Source: JARRKC01 sp037388505 (GTDB lineage Bacteria > Acidobacteriota > UBA6911 > RPQK01 > JAPXNP01). Taken from it: a DNA stretch of 64,000 nucleotides. The notes beneath the pieces were generated by a model. That model was not told the DNA's origin and did no database searches. It saw only the letters and a list, made by a program, of their open reading frames with translations. Location: the NCBI GenBank assembly GCA_037388505.1, contig JARRKC010000004.1, positions 372,001-436,000 on the forward strand, in the 5' to 3' direction. Shown here piece after piece: positions 35,020 to 43,666 of the stretch. Both the position numbers and the translations under genes were made by a program. How positions within the stretch are numbered: the stretch's first letter is position 1; the number at the start of each line of letters is the position of its first letter.

Positions 35020-36711
35020 ATGCGAAGATTGAAGACACGCCTTGGCAGTAATGTGCTCGTTCTGCTTGGGGTGTTGGCTTGCCTGTCGGCTCCTGCGGTT
35101 GCCAGAAATCGGGATGCGGCTCGTGAGGCTTTTCGCAAGGCGACCGAGTATCACGGGTGGCTAATGGATCAACCCAAGCGGTCGCGCACGATCAGGCAGT
35201 ATCAACAAAGCATCCGTCTTTATCGCCTCGTCATCGATCGAGATCCAACCTATGGAGCCGCCGATGATGCGCTCTATGCAATTGCGACGCTGTACGATGA
35301 AATGGCCGATCGCTTCAATCGGGACTTCTACCGCAGTCAAGCGATCCACTACTACTCTTTCGTAGCCAGGGAATACCCGACGACGCACTACCGGAACAAG
35401 GCATTGAGTCGGGCGGCGGCGTTGCGTCATTCCGCACCGGCCGTTCCGGCCGACACGGCCTCGGCCTCGTCTGGTCGACAGGATTCGGCTCCCGAGGCTT
35501 CCGACGAAGATCTGGCGACTCTGACCGAGGTTCGCTACTGGTCGAATGAAGACTACACGCGGGTCGTTCTGCAACTGGATCGGGAGGTGGATTTCGAGAA
35601 ACAGGTTTTGTCGAATCCGGACAGGATTTACTTCGACTTGAAAAATGCGGTCGTCGATTCTCACATCGTCAATCAGACCTACGATGTCAACGGCCTCTTC
35701 ATCAAGAAGATCCGCGTAGCGGAGAACCGGCCGGACGTCGTACGCGTCGTTCTCGATTTCGATCGCATCAACCAGCCGACGGTTTTTGCGCTCTATGACC
35801 CTTATCGTATCGTCATCGATATGGGTGGCAGGCCAAAGGAGCCCAAGACACGCGCCCAGGCCGCTCAATCGGCCGACGATACACCGTCACCTGCAACCGA
35901 AAAGGTCTCCATACCCGCCGGTCCGGAGCCCGGCCAGGTGGCAGCAGCATCGCCGACGATTCAAGGGAATTGGACCTTGACTCGCACACTGGGCCTCAAG
36001 GTCGATCGGGTCGTCATCGATCCGGGTCACGGAGGCAAGGACACCGGGACCATCGGCCCGGGTGGGTTGCGTGAGAAGGATGTCGTGCTGAAAGTCGCTT
36101 TGGAGTTGCGCGGCCTCCTCGAGGAAAGGCTCGGGACCGACGTGATCTTGACGCGTGATTCGGACCGCTTCGTTCCGCTGGAAGAGCGCACCGCGATCGC
36201 CAACGAGAAGGGCGCCGATCTCTTCATTTCCATCCATGCCAATGCCAGTCGCAACCGCCGGGCCTCGGGCGTGGAGACTTACGTGCTCGATTTCGCGACG
36301 AATGCTTCGGAGATCGAGGTGGCCAGCAGGGAAAACGCGACGGCTCAACGCAACATCCGTGATCTCGAGAACCTCCTGAAGAAGATCGCTCTCGAAGACT
36401 ATAACCGCGAATCCCGTGATCTCGCTCAGGATGTGCAGAAGCAGTTGATCACCCATCTCTCCGTGAACGGCCGCAAACAGAAGGATCGCGGTGTCCGGCA
36501 GGCCCCGTTCATCGTCCTGATCGGTTCGAATATGCCCAGTATCTTGACTGAGATCGGCTTTATCAGCAATCCTGATGATGAGAAGTTCTTTAAGACCGAT
36601 GCCGCCTACCGCGAGGTTGCGGAGGCGATTTACAAAGGCATTGAAGCGTATTTTCAATCCCTCGGAAATCCCGCCGGCACCCAGCAGGCTGCTTCGGTTT
36701 CGGGGCGATAG
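35020..36711 (+). CDS. N-acetylmuramoyl-L-alanine amidase with AMIN domain
   Basis: This periplasmic AmiC-like amidase cuts the stem peptide from muramic acid during daughter-cell separation. The 563 residues contain a signal peptide (1-28), a helical TPR-like stretch (about 30-135, LYRLVIDRDP, IATLYDEMADRF), an AMIN domain (about 165-275, VRYWSNEDYTRVVLQLD) that targets the septum, a variable linker, and an Amidase_3 domain (about 328-550). Zinc ligands are in DPGHGG, LREKD and SIHANA, and the catalytic glutamate is in LTEIGF. The start is ATG 35020, because it gives a clean signal peptide; TTG 34987 is in frame but unlikely. The TPR-like extension is common in Acidobacteria and Deltaproteobacteria. 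Confidence 0.94.
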   Translation: MRRLKTRLGSNVLVLLGVLACLSAPAVARNRDAAREAFRKATEYHGWLMDQPKRSRTIRQYQQSIRLYRLVIDRDPTYGAADDALYAIATLYDEMADRFNRDFYRSQAIHYYSFVAREYPTTHYRNKALSRAAALRHSAPAVPADTASASSGRQDSAPEASDEDLATLTEVRYWSNEDYTRVVLQLDREVDFEKQVLSNPDRIYFDLKNAVVDSHIVNQTYDVNGLFIKKIRVAENRPDVVRVVLDFDRINQPTVFALYDPYRIVIDMGGRPKEPKTRAQAAQSADDTPSPATEKVSIPAGPEPGQVAAASPTIQGNWTLTRTLGLKVDRVVIDPGHGGKDTGTIGPGGLREKDVVLKVALELRGLLEERLGTDVILTRDSDRFVPLEERTAIANEKGADLFISIHANASRNRRASGVETYVLDFATNASEIEVASRENATAQRNIRDLENLLKKIALEDYNRESRDLAQDVQKQLITHLSVNGRKQKDRGVRQAPFIVLIGSNMPSILTEIGFISNPDDEKFFKTDAAYREVAEAIYKGIEAYFQSLGNPAGTQQAASVSGR

Positions 36712-36732
36712 CCCCCATCCTTCGGCAACAGC

Positions 36733-37815
36733 ATGAAAAGAATCGCGCTAGTTTTCATTTCTCTTGTTTCCCTCGTCGCCGCGAGCGGATCCGTTTCCGC
36801 TCAGTCGGCATTTCAGCAATATGCGCCCAAACTGTCCGGCTTCCAACTCGACCTTCAAACCCGCACAGAGGATCCTTCCCAGGCGCCACATCAGTTCTTC
36901 TCCCAGAACCTGCTCGAGGAGTCGGGCTTCAAGGTCTTTTCGGACTGGAATGTCCGTTCCGGCGGCCGGACCGTGATGGTTAGTCAGGTGTTCGAAACCG
37001 CCTCTTCGATGGGAGCCTACGCCCTGTTCAACGAGGCGGAGCATTCCTCCGCCGGGGCAGACTGGTCTCCGCTGAATCTTCCTCTCGGCAACGACTTCTC
37101 GTCGAAGGAGGCCGTCTTTTGGAGAGGGAACTTCCTGTTTCATATCCTGCCCGCTCCGTCGGGGACGCTGCGCGAGGCTGATTTTGCGGACTTCGTGAAG
37201 GCGGTGGCAAGTACGGTCGACGTCGAGAACCTCTTGCCCGTCTCCGTGTCCCATCTTCCTGCAGAGGACCGCGTGAAGGGTTCGGTCCACTTTTACCTGG
37301 GTGCGGACTCCCTCTCGAAGGATGCCGCGTTCCCCAAGCCGCTTCTGCAGGAGATCGGCCTTTCGGACAGAATCGAGATCGCAACCGCCCGCTATCAGCC
37401 CGGCGACGACCCCCTGTTCGTGATTGGGTATCCGACTCCCTCTCTAGCCGATCAGTACCTGATCCGGATGCAGGATCGCCTGAAGTCCTATTTCTCGAAA
37501 GAAGGGATTTACATGAAGCGAAGCGGCGTCCTGATCGGCATCTTCATCGGTCCGGAGACGCAGGCTCGCACAGTCCTGGGAGCGCTCCAGTACAAACCCA
37601 CCATCAAGTGGCTCAAGAAGAAGGAGCCGCCCGCCAATGATCACGGCGTGATGACGTTCATCGGTGCGGTCACCAGCGCCATACTGGGAACGGGAACGCT
37701 CATTCTGATGGCCATTGGAGGTGGTCTGGTGGCCGGTTTCATACGCTACGGACTGTTCAAGGCATTCCCTCGGCTCCTTCATCGCAACGACATGATCCGG
37801 CTCAAGCTGCACTGA
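36733..37815 (+). CDS. Exported DUF6599-like protein with C-terminal membrane segment
   Basis: The 360-residue protein has a signal peptide (1-23, ending VSAQ). Its body resembles the acidobacterial DUF6599 family: LSGFQLD near the start, GRTVMVSQVFETASSMGAYALF, AVFWRGNFLFHI and the VKGSVHFYLGADSL segment. I base this on remembered family pattern, not a search. It ends with one strong membrane helix (about 310-335, ILGTGTLILMAIGGGLVAG) and a short basic tail, so it is probably an inner-membrane-anchored periplasmic protein. It begins 21 nt after the amidase stop and is likely co-transcribed with it. Function unknown. Confidence 0.75.
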   Translation: MKRIALVFISLVSLVAASGSVSAQSAFQQYAPKLSGFQLDLQTRTEDPSQAPHQFFSQNLLEESGFKVFSDWNVRSGGRTVMVSQVFETASSMGAYALFNEAEHSSAGADWSPLNLPLGNDFSSKEAVFWRGNFLFHILPAPSGTLREADFADFVKAVASTVDVENLLPVSVSHLPAEDRVKGSVHFYLGADSLSKDAAFPKPLLQEIGLSDRIEIATARYQPGDDPLFVIGYPTPSLADQYLIRMQDRLKSYFSKEGIYMKRSGVLIGIFIGPETQARTVLGALQYKPTIKWLKKKEPPANDHGVMTFIGAVTSAILGTGTLILMAIGGGLVAGFIRYGLFKAFPRLLHRNDMIRLKLH

Positions 37816-37934
37816 GCAAAATCTTTTTCTCCTTTCAAAACTAAGATTTCTCCCGATACCCTGCGGGCCTTTCCTGCGGTAGCCTGTGGTCATCCTGCGA
37901 GAGGCACAAGCCTGTACAGTGAAAGGAGTTGACC

Positions 37935-38396
37935 ATGGCGCTGGTGCTTTCCAGTGGCGCATTCAATGACCAAGAGCAGATCCCCCGCAAGTACACCGGC
38001 GACGGAGCCGATCTCTCTCCTCCACTGAGTTGGGAAGGAGTGCCGGAGAACGCTAAAGGCCTGGTCCTCATCTGCGACGACCCGGACGCTCCCGCGGGTA
38101 CCTGGGATCACTGGATTCTCTACGACATCACGCCGGGAGCCACGAACCTCGAGGAGGGCATTCCCTCCGGAGAGATCGTGCCTGGAATCGGAAAACAGGG
38201 CCGGAACGACTTTGGAAATCTGAGCTACGGTGGTCCGGCTCCTCCCAGAGGCAAACCTCATCGCTACTTCTTCCGCCTGTTTGCAGTCGACGCCCCCACC
38301 GGCCTGCGGCCGGGTGCGACCAAGGACGAGGTCCTCAGCGCGATCAAGGATCACACGCTGGCCAAGACGGAACTGGTCGGGCTCTACAGCCGCTAA
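37935..38396 (+). CDS. YbhB/YbcL family Raf-kinase-inhibitor-like (PEBP) protein
   Basis: The 153-residue cytoplasmic protein belongs to the phosphatidylethanolamine-binding protein fold. The ligand pocket motifs are present: DDPDAPAGTWDHW (about 48-60) and YGGPAPPRGKPHRYFF (about 98-113). The bacterial role is poorly known; some members have been linked to kinase modulation. The start is ATG 37935 with a consensus AAAGGAG 7 nt upstream; TTG 37929 overlaps that site. A separate unit from the DUF6599 gene, with 119 nt between. Confidence 0.93.
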   Translation: MALVLSSGAFNDQEQIPRKYTGDGADLSPPLSWEGVPENAKGLVLICDDPDAPAGTWDHWILYDITPGATNLEEGIPSGEIVPGIGKQGRNDFGNLSYGGPAPPRGKPHRYFFRLFAVDAPTGLRPGATKDEVLSAIKDHTLAKTELVGLYSR

Positions 38397-38464
38397 GTTG
38401 GGCTCTTTCGACCTTCGCAACGAAGGCGGATTCCCGAAACCGTGGAGTGGAAAAGGACGTTCTC

Positions 38465-39559
38465 ATGCCGCGAAATCATGTCGAAGTCCCCGGTGTCGTT
38501 GACTATCTGTCCATCCTCAACGAAGACGGCAAGGTCGATGAGGAACTGGATCCCGATCTCCCCAAAGAACTGCTGCGTGAGTTTCATCGCAAGATGGTCT
38601 TGAGCCGCCGGTTCGACGAACGCCTGCTGCGTCTACAGCGCGAGGGGAAGGTCGGAACCTTCGCACCGATCAGGGGTCAGGAAGCTGCACAGATCGGCAC
38701 CGTGTCCTGCCTGGAGAAGGAAGACTGGTTGGTGCCGGCCTTTCGCGAAACAGCGGCTCTGATTTGGCGGGGCGCTTCCCTGTCGGACATCTTCCTCTTC
38801 AACGCCGGATTCAATGAGGGAGGGAGGATTCCCGAGGAGGCGAACGTCCTCCCCATCGCCATTCCGGTCGCGACTCAGATCCTCCATGCAGTCGGCATCG
38901 CTTACGCGATCAAGTACAGGAAGCGCGACCAGATCGTGCTCACCTACTTCGGAGATGGGGCGACCTCGGAAGGTGATTTTCACGAGGGTCTCAACTTCGC
39001 CGGAGTTGCGGGACTGCCGGTAGTGTTCGTCTGCCAGAACAATCAGTACGCCATATCGATGCCCAGGGAGAAGCAGACAAAATCACGGACCATTGCTCAA
39101 AAGGCATTCGCCTACGGAATTCCGGGAGTCCAGGTAGATGGAAACGATGTACTGGCCGTCCATACGGTTGCCCGGGAGGCGGCCCAACGCGCTCGCGGCG
39201 GCGGCGGTCCAACGTTGATCGAGTGCGTCACCTATCGTCTCGCCGTGCATACGACCGCCGATGATCCGACCAAGTACCGATCCCAGAAGGAGGTGGACGA
39301 GTGGGAGAAGCGCGAACCCCTCATTCGCCTCCAGAAGTACCTGCGTCAACGCGGCATTCTCGATGACCAGGCCGTCAACAGCGACGAGGAAGAAGCCGCG
39401 CGGCAGATCGACGAGGCATGGAAGGCAACGAAAGACAGAATCGATGAACTGACCGATCCACTCGCGATGTTCGACTACCTGATGGCCGATCTGCCGCCCT
39501 ACACGAAGGAGCAGAAAGAAGCCTTTGAACGGTTCTTGGCGACGAGGGAGGCCGACTGA
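38465..39559 (+). CDS. pdhA: Pyruvate dehydrogenase E1 component, alpha subunit
   Basis: This subunit binds thiamine diphosphate and decarboxylates pyruvate in a heterotetramer with PdhB. The TPP motif GDGATSEGDFHEGLNFA followed by VFVCQNN is intact, and the phosphorylation-loop region (TYRLAVHTTADDP) is typical. The 364 residues fit. The start is ATG 38465, with AAGGA 7 nt upstream; GTG 38447 is in frame but lacks a site. It is the first gene of an E1a-E1b-E2 operon. A branched-chain 2-oxoacid specificity is possible, since these families overlap; the isolated operon and short E2 do not decide. Confidence 0.93.
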   Translation: MPRNHVEVPGVVDYLSILNEDGKVDEELDPDLPKELLREFHRKMVLSRRFDERLLRLQREGKVGTFAPIRGQEAAQIGTVSCLEKEDWLVPAFRETAALIWRGASLSDIFLFNAGFNEGGRIPEEANVLPIAIPVATQILHAVGIAYAIKYRKRDQIVLTYFGDGATSEGDFHEGLNFAGVAGLPVVFVCQNNQYAISMPREKQTKSRTIAQKAFAYGIPGVQVDGNDVLAVHTVAREAAQRARGGGGPTLIECVTYRLAVHTTADDPTKYRSQKEVDEWEKREPLIRLQKYLRQRGILDDQAVNSDEEEAARQIDEAWKATKDRIDELTDPLAMFDYLMADLPPYTKEQKEAFERFLATREAD

Positions 39560-39561
39560 AG

Positions 39562-40542
39562 ATGCCGAATCTGACCATGATCGAAGCTATTCGCATGGCT
39601 CTCCGACAGGAGATGCGCAACGATGATTCAGTCGTGATCCTTGGCGAGGATGTGGGTGTCGACGGCGGGGTCTTCCGCGTGACCGACGGCCTGCTCGACG
39701 AGTTCGGGCCGGAACGCGTCATCGACACTCCGCTGGCCGAGTCGTTGATCGGAGGCTGCTCCGTAGGTATGGCCATTTACGGTCTGCGTCCGGTCTGCGA
39801 GATGCAGTTTTCGGGATTCAGCTATCTGGGCTTCCATCAGATCGAGTCGCACGCCTCGCGATTTCGCCGGCGGAGCCAGGGCCGGTTCCAGATCCCCATG
39901 GTCGTTCGAATGCCCTACGGAGCCGGCGTTCGAGCCCTCGAGCATCATTCCGAGAGCAAGGAAATCTACTACGCTCATACTCCGGGACTGAAAATGGTCA
40001 TTCCTTCCGGCCCCCGCAAAGCGCGAGCCTTGCTGCTGGCGGCGATCCGCGATCCGGACCCGGTGATCTTTTTCGAACCCAAGGCTGTCTACCGCGCATT
40101 TCGGGAAGAAGTACCCGACCGGGAAGAGGTATTCCCAATCGGCGAATCGGAGATCGTGCGAGAGGGGAAGGATCTGACCATGATCGCCTACGGCGCCATG
40201 CTTCATCGAGCCATGGAGGCAGCCGAACTTCTCGACAAAGAGGATGGGGTCGGCGCTGAAGTCATCGATCTGCTGACGATCTCGCCATTGGACGACAGCA
40301 AGTTCTGCGCATCGGCGAGGAAGACCGGACACGTCGTGATCGTCCATGAGGCGCCCAGAAGCTTCGGGGCGGCAGCAGAGATCATGGCCCGTCTGATCGA
40401 GAAGTCCTTCTACTACCTGGAGGCCCCGATCGAACGAGTGACCGGATTCGACATTCATATCCCCTATTTCGCGCGCGAGCAGGAGTACTTGCCCAGCCGC
40501 GACCGTATCGTCAGCGCAGCCCGGCGGACACTCGAAAAATGA
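39562..40542 (+). CDS. pdhB: Pyruvate dehydrogenase E1 component, beta subunit
   Basis: PdhB pairs with PdhA to form the E1 active site. The 326 residues contain the transketolase-like pyrimidine domain (ILGEDVG near 28, DTPLAES near 56, with the catalytic glutamate) and the C-terminal domain (ISPLDD near 236, VIVHEAPRSFG near 256). It starts 2 nt after the pdhA stop (separated by AAG overlap region), which indicates coupled translation. No signal peptide; cytoplasmic. Confidence 0.95.
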   Translation: MPNLTMIEAIRMALRQEMRNDDSVVILGEDVGVDGGVFRVTDGLLDEFGPERVIDTPLAESLIGGCSVGMAIYGLRPVCEMQFSGFSYLGFHQIESHASRFRRRSQGRFQIPMVVRMPYGAGVRALEHHSESKEIYYAHTPGLKMVIPSGPRKARALLLAAIRDPDPVIFFEPKAVYRAFREEVPDREEVFPIGESEIVREGKDLTMIAYGAMLHRAMEAAELLDKEDGVGAEVIDLLTISPLDDSKFCASARKTGHVVIVHEAPRSFGAAAEIMARLIEKSFYYLEAPIERVTGFDIHIPYFAREQEYLPSRDRIVSAARRTLEK

Positions 40543-40555
40543 GGATAGGGACGTC

Positions 40556-41869
40556 ATGACGCAAGAGTTCAAGCTGGAAGACCCAGGCGAAGGCATCCAT
40601 GAAGCAGAAATCTTGAACGTGTTCGTCTCGGAGGGACAGACCGTCTCCGAGGGGGATCCCGTTCTGGAAATCGAGACCGACAAGGCGTCGATCGAGATTC
40701 CCTCCCCTTTCGACGGCACCGTCGAGTCCATCAAAGTCCAAGACGGGGACCAGGTCCGCGTCGGCGATGTCATGATGACCTACCGGCTGGCTGAGGAAGC
40801 GAAAGCCGGGGGGGATGCCAAAGAACCGGGAGAGAAGCGCGCCGCCGGACCAGCCGGAGAAACTCGCCGACCACAGTCGGTTTCCGAGAATGGAGAGCTC
40901 CGTGCGTCCGAACCCGAGGAGGATCGCCCGGTCCCCGCCTCTCCGGCCACGCGAAGGCTCGCCCGCGAGAGGGGCATCGACCTCCACGACATCTCCGGCT
41001 CCGGCCCTCGGGGCCGCGTGACCAGCCGGGATGTCCTGCAGCAGGCGACCGGAGAAGGCCCGGGTACCGAGCCTCGGCGACACGAGCGAGAACGTGAGCG
41101 AAAGGGACACGCTCTTTCGACTGAGGCAACAGGATTGCCCGATTTCAGCCGCTGGGGGGAAGTGGAAATCGTCCCGCTCAGGAGCATCCGCCGTTCAACG
41201 GCCCGTCACATGTCGATCGCCTGGCGGGAGATTCCCCACGTCATGCACCAGGACAGCGTCGACGTCACGGAACTCGAGAAGCTGCGCCGTCATCAGCGGG
41301 AACGAGTCGAGCGTGAGGGTGGAAAGCTCACACTGACCGTCTTGGTCGCCAAGGCGGTGGTCCAGTCGCTGCAGGAGTTCCCGCGCTTCAACTCCAGCAT
41401 CGATCCGGAAGGGGGCCGCATCATTCTCAAGCGCTACTACCACATCGGGATTGCCGTCGCGGCCGAATCGGGTCTGTTCGTCCCGGTGCTGAGGAACGTC
41501 GATCAGAAGAGCATCATCGAGGTCGCCGTCGAGTTGAGCGAGCTCGTCCGGCGTGCTCGAAGCGGTGATCTTCGCCGGGACGAGATGCAGGGAGGAACCT
41601 TCACGATCACCAACGCCGGTGCCATTGGAGGCACCTCGTTCTCTCCACTCGTGAACTTCCCCGAAGTGGCGATTCTGGGTCTGTCCAGGGCGAGACTCGA
41701 ACCGGTCGTCGAGGGAGACCTCGAAAACCCCAGGATCGTTGCCCGCCTGATGCTGCCTCTTCAACTCGCTTTCGACCATCGGGTCAACGACGGTGCCGAC
41801 TCCGGCCGCTTCATGAATCATCTCAAGGGCCTCCTGAGCAATCCCGAGAGCCTGATGATGGCGCTGTGA
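40556..41869 (+). CDS. pdhC: Dihydrolipoamide acyltransferase (E2) of pyruvate dehydrogenase
   Basis: E2 transfers the acetyl group to CoA and forms the core of the complex. Domains in order over 437 residues: one lipoyl domain (about 1-80, lipoyl lysine in IETDKASIEI), a charged linker, the subunit-binding domain (about 125-162, PATRRLARERGIDL) and the catalytic domain (about 200-437). The active-site motif DHRVNDGA has its His and Asp, and SFSPLVNFPE is present. The gene is followed directly by a heptamer array and the convergent nuoN. No E3 (dihydrolipoamide dehydrogenase) follows, so it must be encoded elsewhere. Confidence 0.95.
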   Translation: MTQEFKLEDPGEGIHEAEILNVFVSEGQTVSEGDPVLEIETDKASIEIPSPFDGTVESIKVQDGDQVRVGDVMMTYRLAEEAKAGGDAKEPGEKRAAGPAGETRRPQSVSENGELRASEPEEDRPVPASPATRRLARERGIDLHDISGSGPRGRVTSRDVLQQATGEGPGTEPRRHERERERKGHALSTEATGLPDFSRWGEVEIVPLRSIRRSTARHMSIAWREIPHVMHQDSVDVTELEKLRRHQRERVEREGGKLTLTVLVAKAVVQSLQEFPRFNSSIDPEGGRIILKRYYHIGIAVAAESGLFVPVLRNVDQKSIIEVAVELSELVRRARSGDLRRDEMQGGTFTITNAGAIGGTSFSPLVNFPEVAILGLSRARLEPVVEGDLENPRIVARLMLPLQLAFDHRVNDGADSGRFMNHLKGLLSNPESLMMAL

Positions 41870-41870
41870 G

Positions 41871-41912
41871 GGGAGACGGGAGACCGGAGACGGGAGACAG
41901 GAGACAGGAGAC
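41871..41912 (+). repeat. Six tandem heptamers (NGGAGAC)
   Basis: Six in-phase units: GGGAGAC, GGGAGAC, CGGAGAC, GGGAGAC, AGGAGAC, AGGAGAC. Only the first base of the unit varies. The array starts 2 nt after the pdhC stop. Its inverted counterpart lies at 42181-42215. Confidence 0.95.
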
Positions 41913-42029
41913 AGCGTCCCACCCCCCGTCGAGGGGAGGTGAGCACTAGAAACTCCAAGGCCTGTCTCTGAGCCCTTGGGGGCCTCGTCGGGCACCTGCG
42001 ACCCGGGCGAATCGACTTGCGGAATCGAT

Positions 42030-42111
42030 TTCGCGCAAAGCCGCTAAGCCCGCCAAAGGGCTCCAAACCCAAACCAGGGGAATTCTTGGCGCCCGTTGCG
42101 CCTTGGCGCGA
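42030..42111. repeat. Inverted pair of three-unit nonamer arrays
   Basis: Left arm 42030-42056: TCGCGCAAA, GCCGCTAAG, CCCGCCAAA. Right arm 42085-42111: CTTGGCGCC, CGTTGCGCC, TTGGCGCGA. The right arm's reverse complement (TCGCGCCAA, GGCGCAACG, GGCGCCAAG) matches the left arm at most positions, so the two can pair around a 28-nt loop. Nested inside the heptamer pair. Confidence 0.8.
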
Positions 42112-42180
42112 GGTCGGCTCCGACCGGTTCTGCATGGAGCCGAGGTGTGGGTCATCGAGTTGACGGCCATCGACGACCCG

Positions 42181-42215
42181 GCCTCCCGCCTCCTGTCTCC
42201 GGTCTCCTGTCTCCG
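42181..42215 (-). repeat. Five heptamers (inverted copy of the NGGAGAC array)
   Basis: On the plus strand the units are GCCTCCC, GCCTCCT, GTCTCCG, GTCTCCT, GTCTCCG. Read on the minus strand they are NGGAGAC-type units, starting 14 nt after the nuoN stop. Thus both pdhC and nuoN transcripts run first into the purine-rich strand of the same unit. Confidence 0.93.
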
Positions 42216-42229
42216 CCCCGTTCTTTCGG

Positions 42230-43666
42230 TCAGGGTCCCGCGGTGAACAAGCGGATGATCGAGAGGAGCGACCTCGGATAGACGCCCAGCCAGATGAGGG
42301 CGATGAACAGTCCAGCCAAAGCGATGCCCCCGCTGACCGGGATGGAGACCCGCCAGGTCACGACGTTCCCGTCGTCCGGCTGTGCGGCCATCGCCACAAT
42401 GATCCGCAGATAGTAGAACAGACCAATGGCACTGGTGACGATCAGGAAGATCACCAGCCAGTAAACGGTTCGCTCCACACCCGCCGCGGCAAGATAGAAC
42501 TTGCCGATGAAACCGGCCGTGAGTGGAATGCCCGCGAGCGACAGGAGACTGGCCGTGAAAACCGTGGCCAGCACGGGCCGCTTCCAGTACAACGCCCTGA
42601 AATCGGAGATCGGATCGGCCTCCCGCCCCGGAACGGAGAGGACCGAGACAATCCCGAAGGCCGCCAGAATCGTGACGATATACGCCGCCAGATAGTAGCT
42701 CGTCGCCGTCACCGCCAACGATCCGCCCGCCAGTAGAGCCACGAAGAGGTAACCGAGATGGGCGATCGAGGAGTAGGCCAGGATTCTTTTCACGCTGTTC
42801 TGCAACAGGGCAAGCAGATTGCCCCCCAGCATCGAAGCCGCCGCAATAATCGACAGGATCAGGAAGAACGGGTGATGAAATGTCGTACCGTCCGGGATGA
42901 AGTACCTCAACAGGAAAGCGAAGACTCCCCCCTTCGAGACGGTCGCCACGAAGCCGGTCACCGGGGCCGCCGCGCCCTGGTAAATGTCCGGCGTCCACAT
43001 GTGGAACGGAACCAGGGCCATCTTGAACCCCACCCCGACCACCACAAGGGCCAGTCCGGCGAGCAGAATCGGATCGCCCGCGCCTCCCAACTGAATCCTT
43101 GCCGTTGCCTGGCCGAGCAGCATGGTCCCCAACCGCGCGTAGATCAGAGCAAGTCCGAACAAGAGGAACGCCGACGACACGGCCGCCAGGATCAGGTACT
43201 TCATGGCCGCTTCCAGCCGATCGGTTATCCCGCGCTCGAAGGCAATCAACGTGTACAGCGAGATGGTCAGAGTCTCGAGACCCAGAAAGAAGGAAACGAA
43301 ATGACTGGCCGCTACCAGAACCGCGGAGCCGAGAGTCGCCGTCAGAAGCAGAACGTAGATCTCCTCCTTTTGCCCTCCCTGGTTCCTGAAATAACCGAAG
43401 AGAAGCAATGTCACGAGAAAGGCGGCGACGAACAGAAGACCCATGAAGTAGGCGCCAAAACGATCCAGTGTGAGCAACTCCGTTACCTGGCGCGGCAGGA
43501 CCGGGAGGGAGATGAACAGCGACACGAACGCCGCGGCGAACCCGATCAGAGTCAGAACGAAAGCGGCGACATGGTTTCGCGCAAAGGCGATCAGCAGAAG
43601 CACCAGGATCGAGAAGACTCCGGTCACGAGAAGAGGGAGCATGGCCAGCAGATCGAGACTATTCAT
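42230..43666 (-). CDS. nuoN: NADH-quinone oxidoreductase subunit N
   Basis: NuoN is one of three antiporter-like proton-pumping subunits in the complex I membrane arm. The 478 residues form about 14 membrane helices. The conserved core is visible (ETLTISLYTLIAF with the key Glu, KMALVPFHMWTPDIYQGA, RILAYSSIAHLGY). It is the last gene of the nuo operon; its ATG overlaps the nuoM end by 8 nt. The 3' end faces pdhC across the repeat-filled gap. Confidence 0.97.
   Translation of the reverse strand: MNSLDLLAMLPLLVTGVFSILVLLLIAFARNHVAAFVLTLIGFAAAFVSLFISLPVLPRQVTELLTLDRFGAYFMGLLFVAAFLVTLLLFGYFRNQGGQKEEIYVLLLTATLGSAVLVAASHFVSFFLGLETLTISLYTLIAFERGITDRLEAAMKYLILAAVSSAFLLFGLALIYARLGTMLLGQATARIQLGGAGDPILLAGLALVVVGVGFKMALVPFHMWTPDIYQGAAAPVTGFVATVSKGGVFAFLLRYFIPDGTTFHHPFFLILSIIAAASMLGGNLLALLQNSVKRILAYSSIAHLGYLFVALLAGGSLAVTATSYYLAAYIVTILAAFGIVSVLSVPGREADPISDFRALYWKRPVLATVFTASLLSLAGIPLTAGFIGKFYLAAAGVERTVYWLVIFLIVTSAIGLFYYLRIIVAMAAQPDDGNVVTWRVSIPVSGGIALAGLFIALIWLGVYPRSLLSIIRLFTAGP

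Larger units (their letters stand above)
41870..42229. other. 360-nt gap between pdhC and nuoN made of nested inverted repeat arrays
   Basis: The gap lies between two convergent operons and has no credible gene. It is built from two nested inverted pairs: outer heptamer arrays at 41871-41912 and 42181-42215, and inner nonamer arrays at 42030-42056 and 42085-42111. It may serve as a bidirectional transcript end, but no T-tract terminator is visible. Confidence 0.75.

Noticed and set aside
38412..38426. CCTTCG/CGAAGG hairpin as a terminator after the PEBP gene
   Set aside because: Only 6 bp with a 3-nt loop and no T-tract.
41871..42215. Possible CRISPR array
   Set aside because: Units are 7-9 nt with no spacers and no cas genes are present; these are short tandem repeats.
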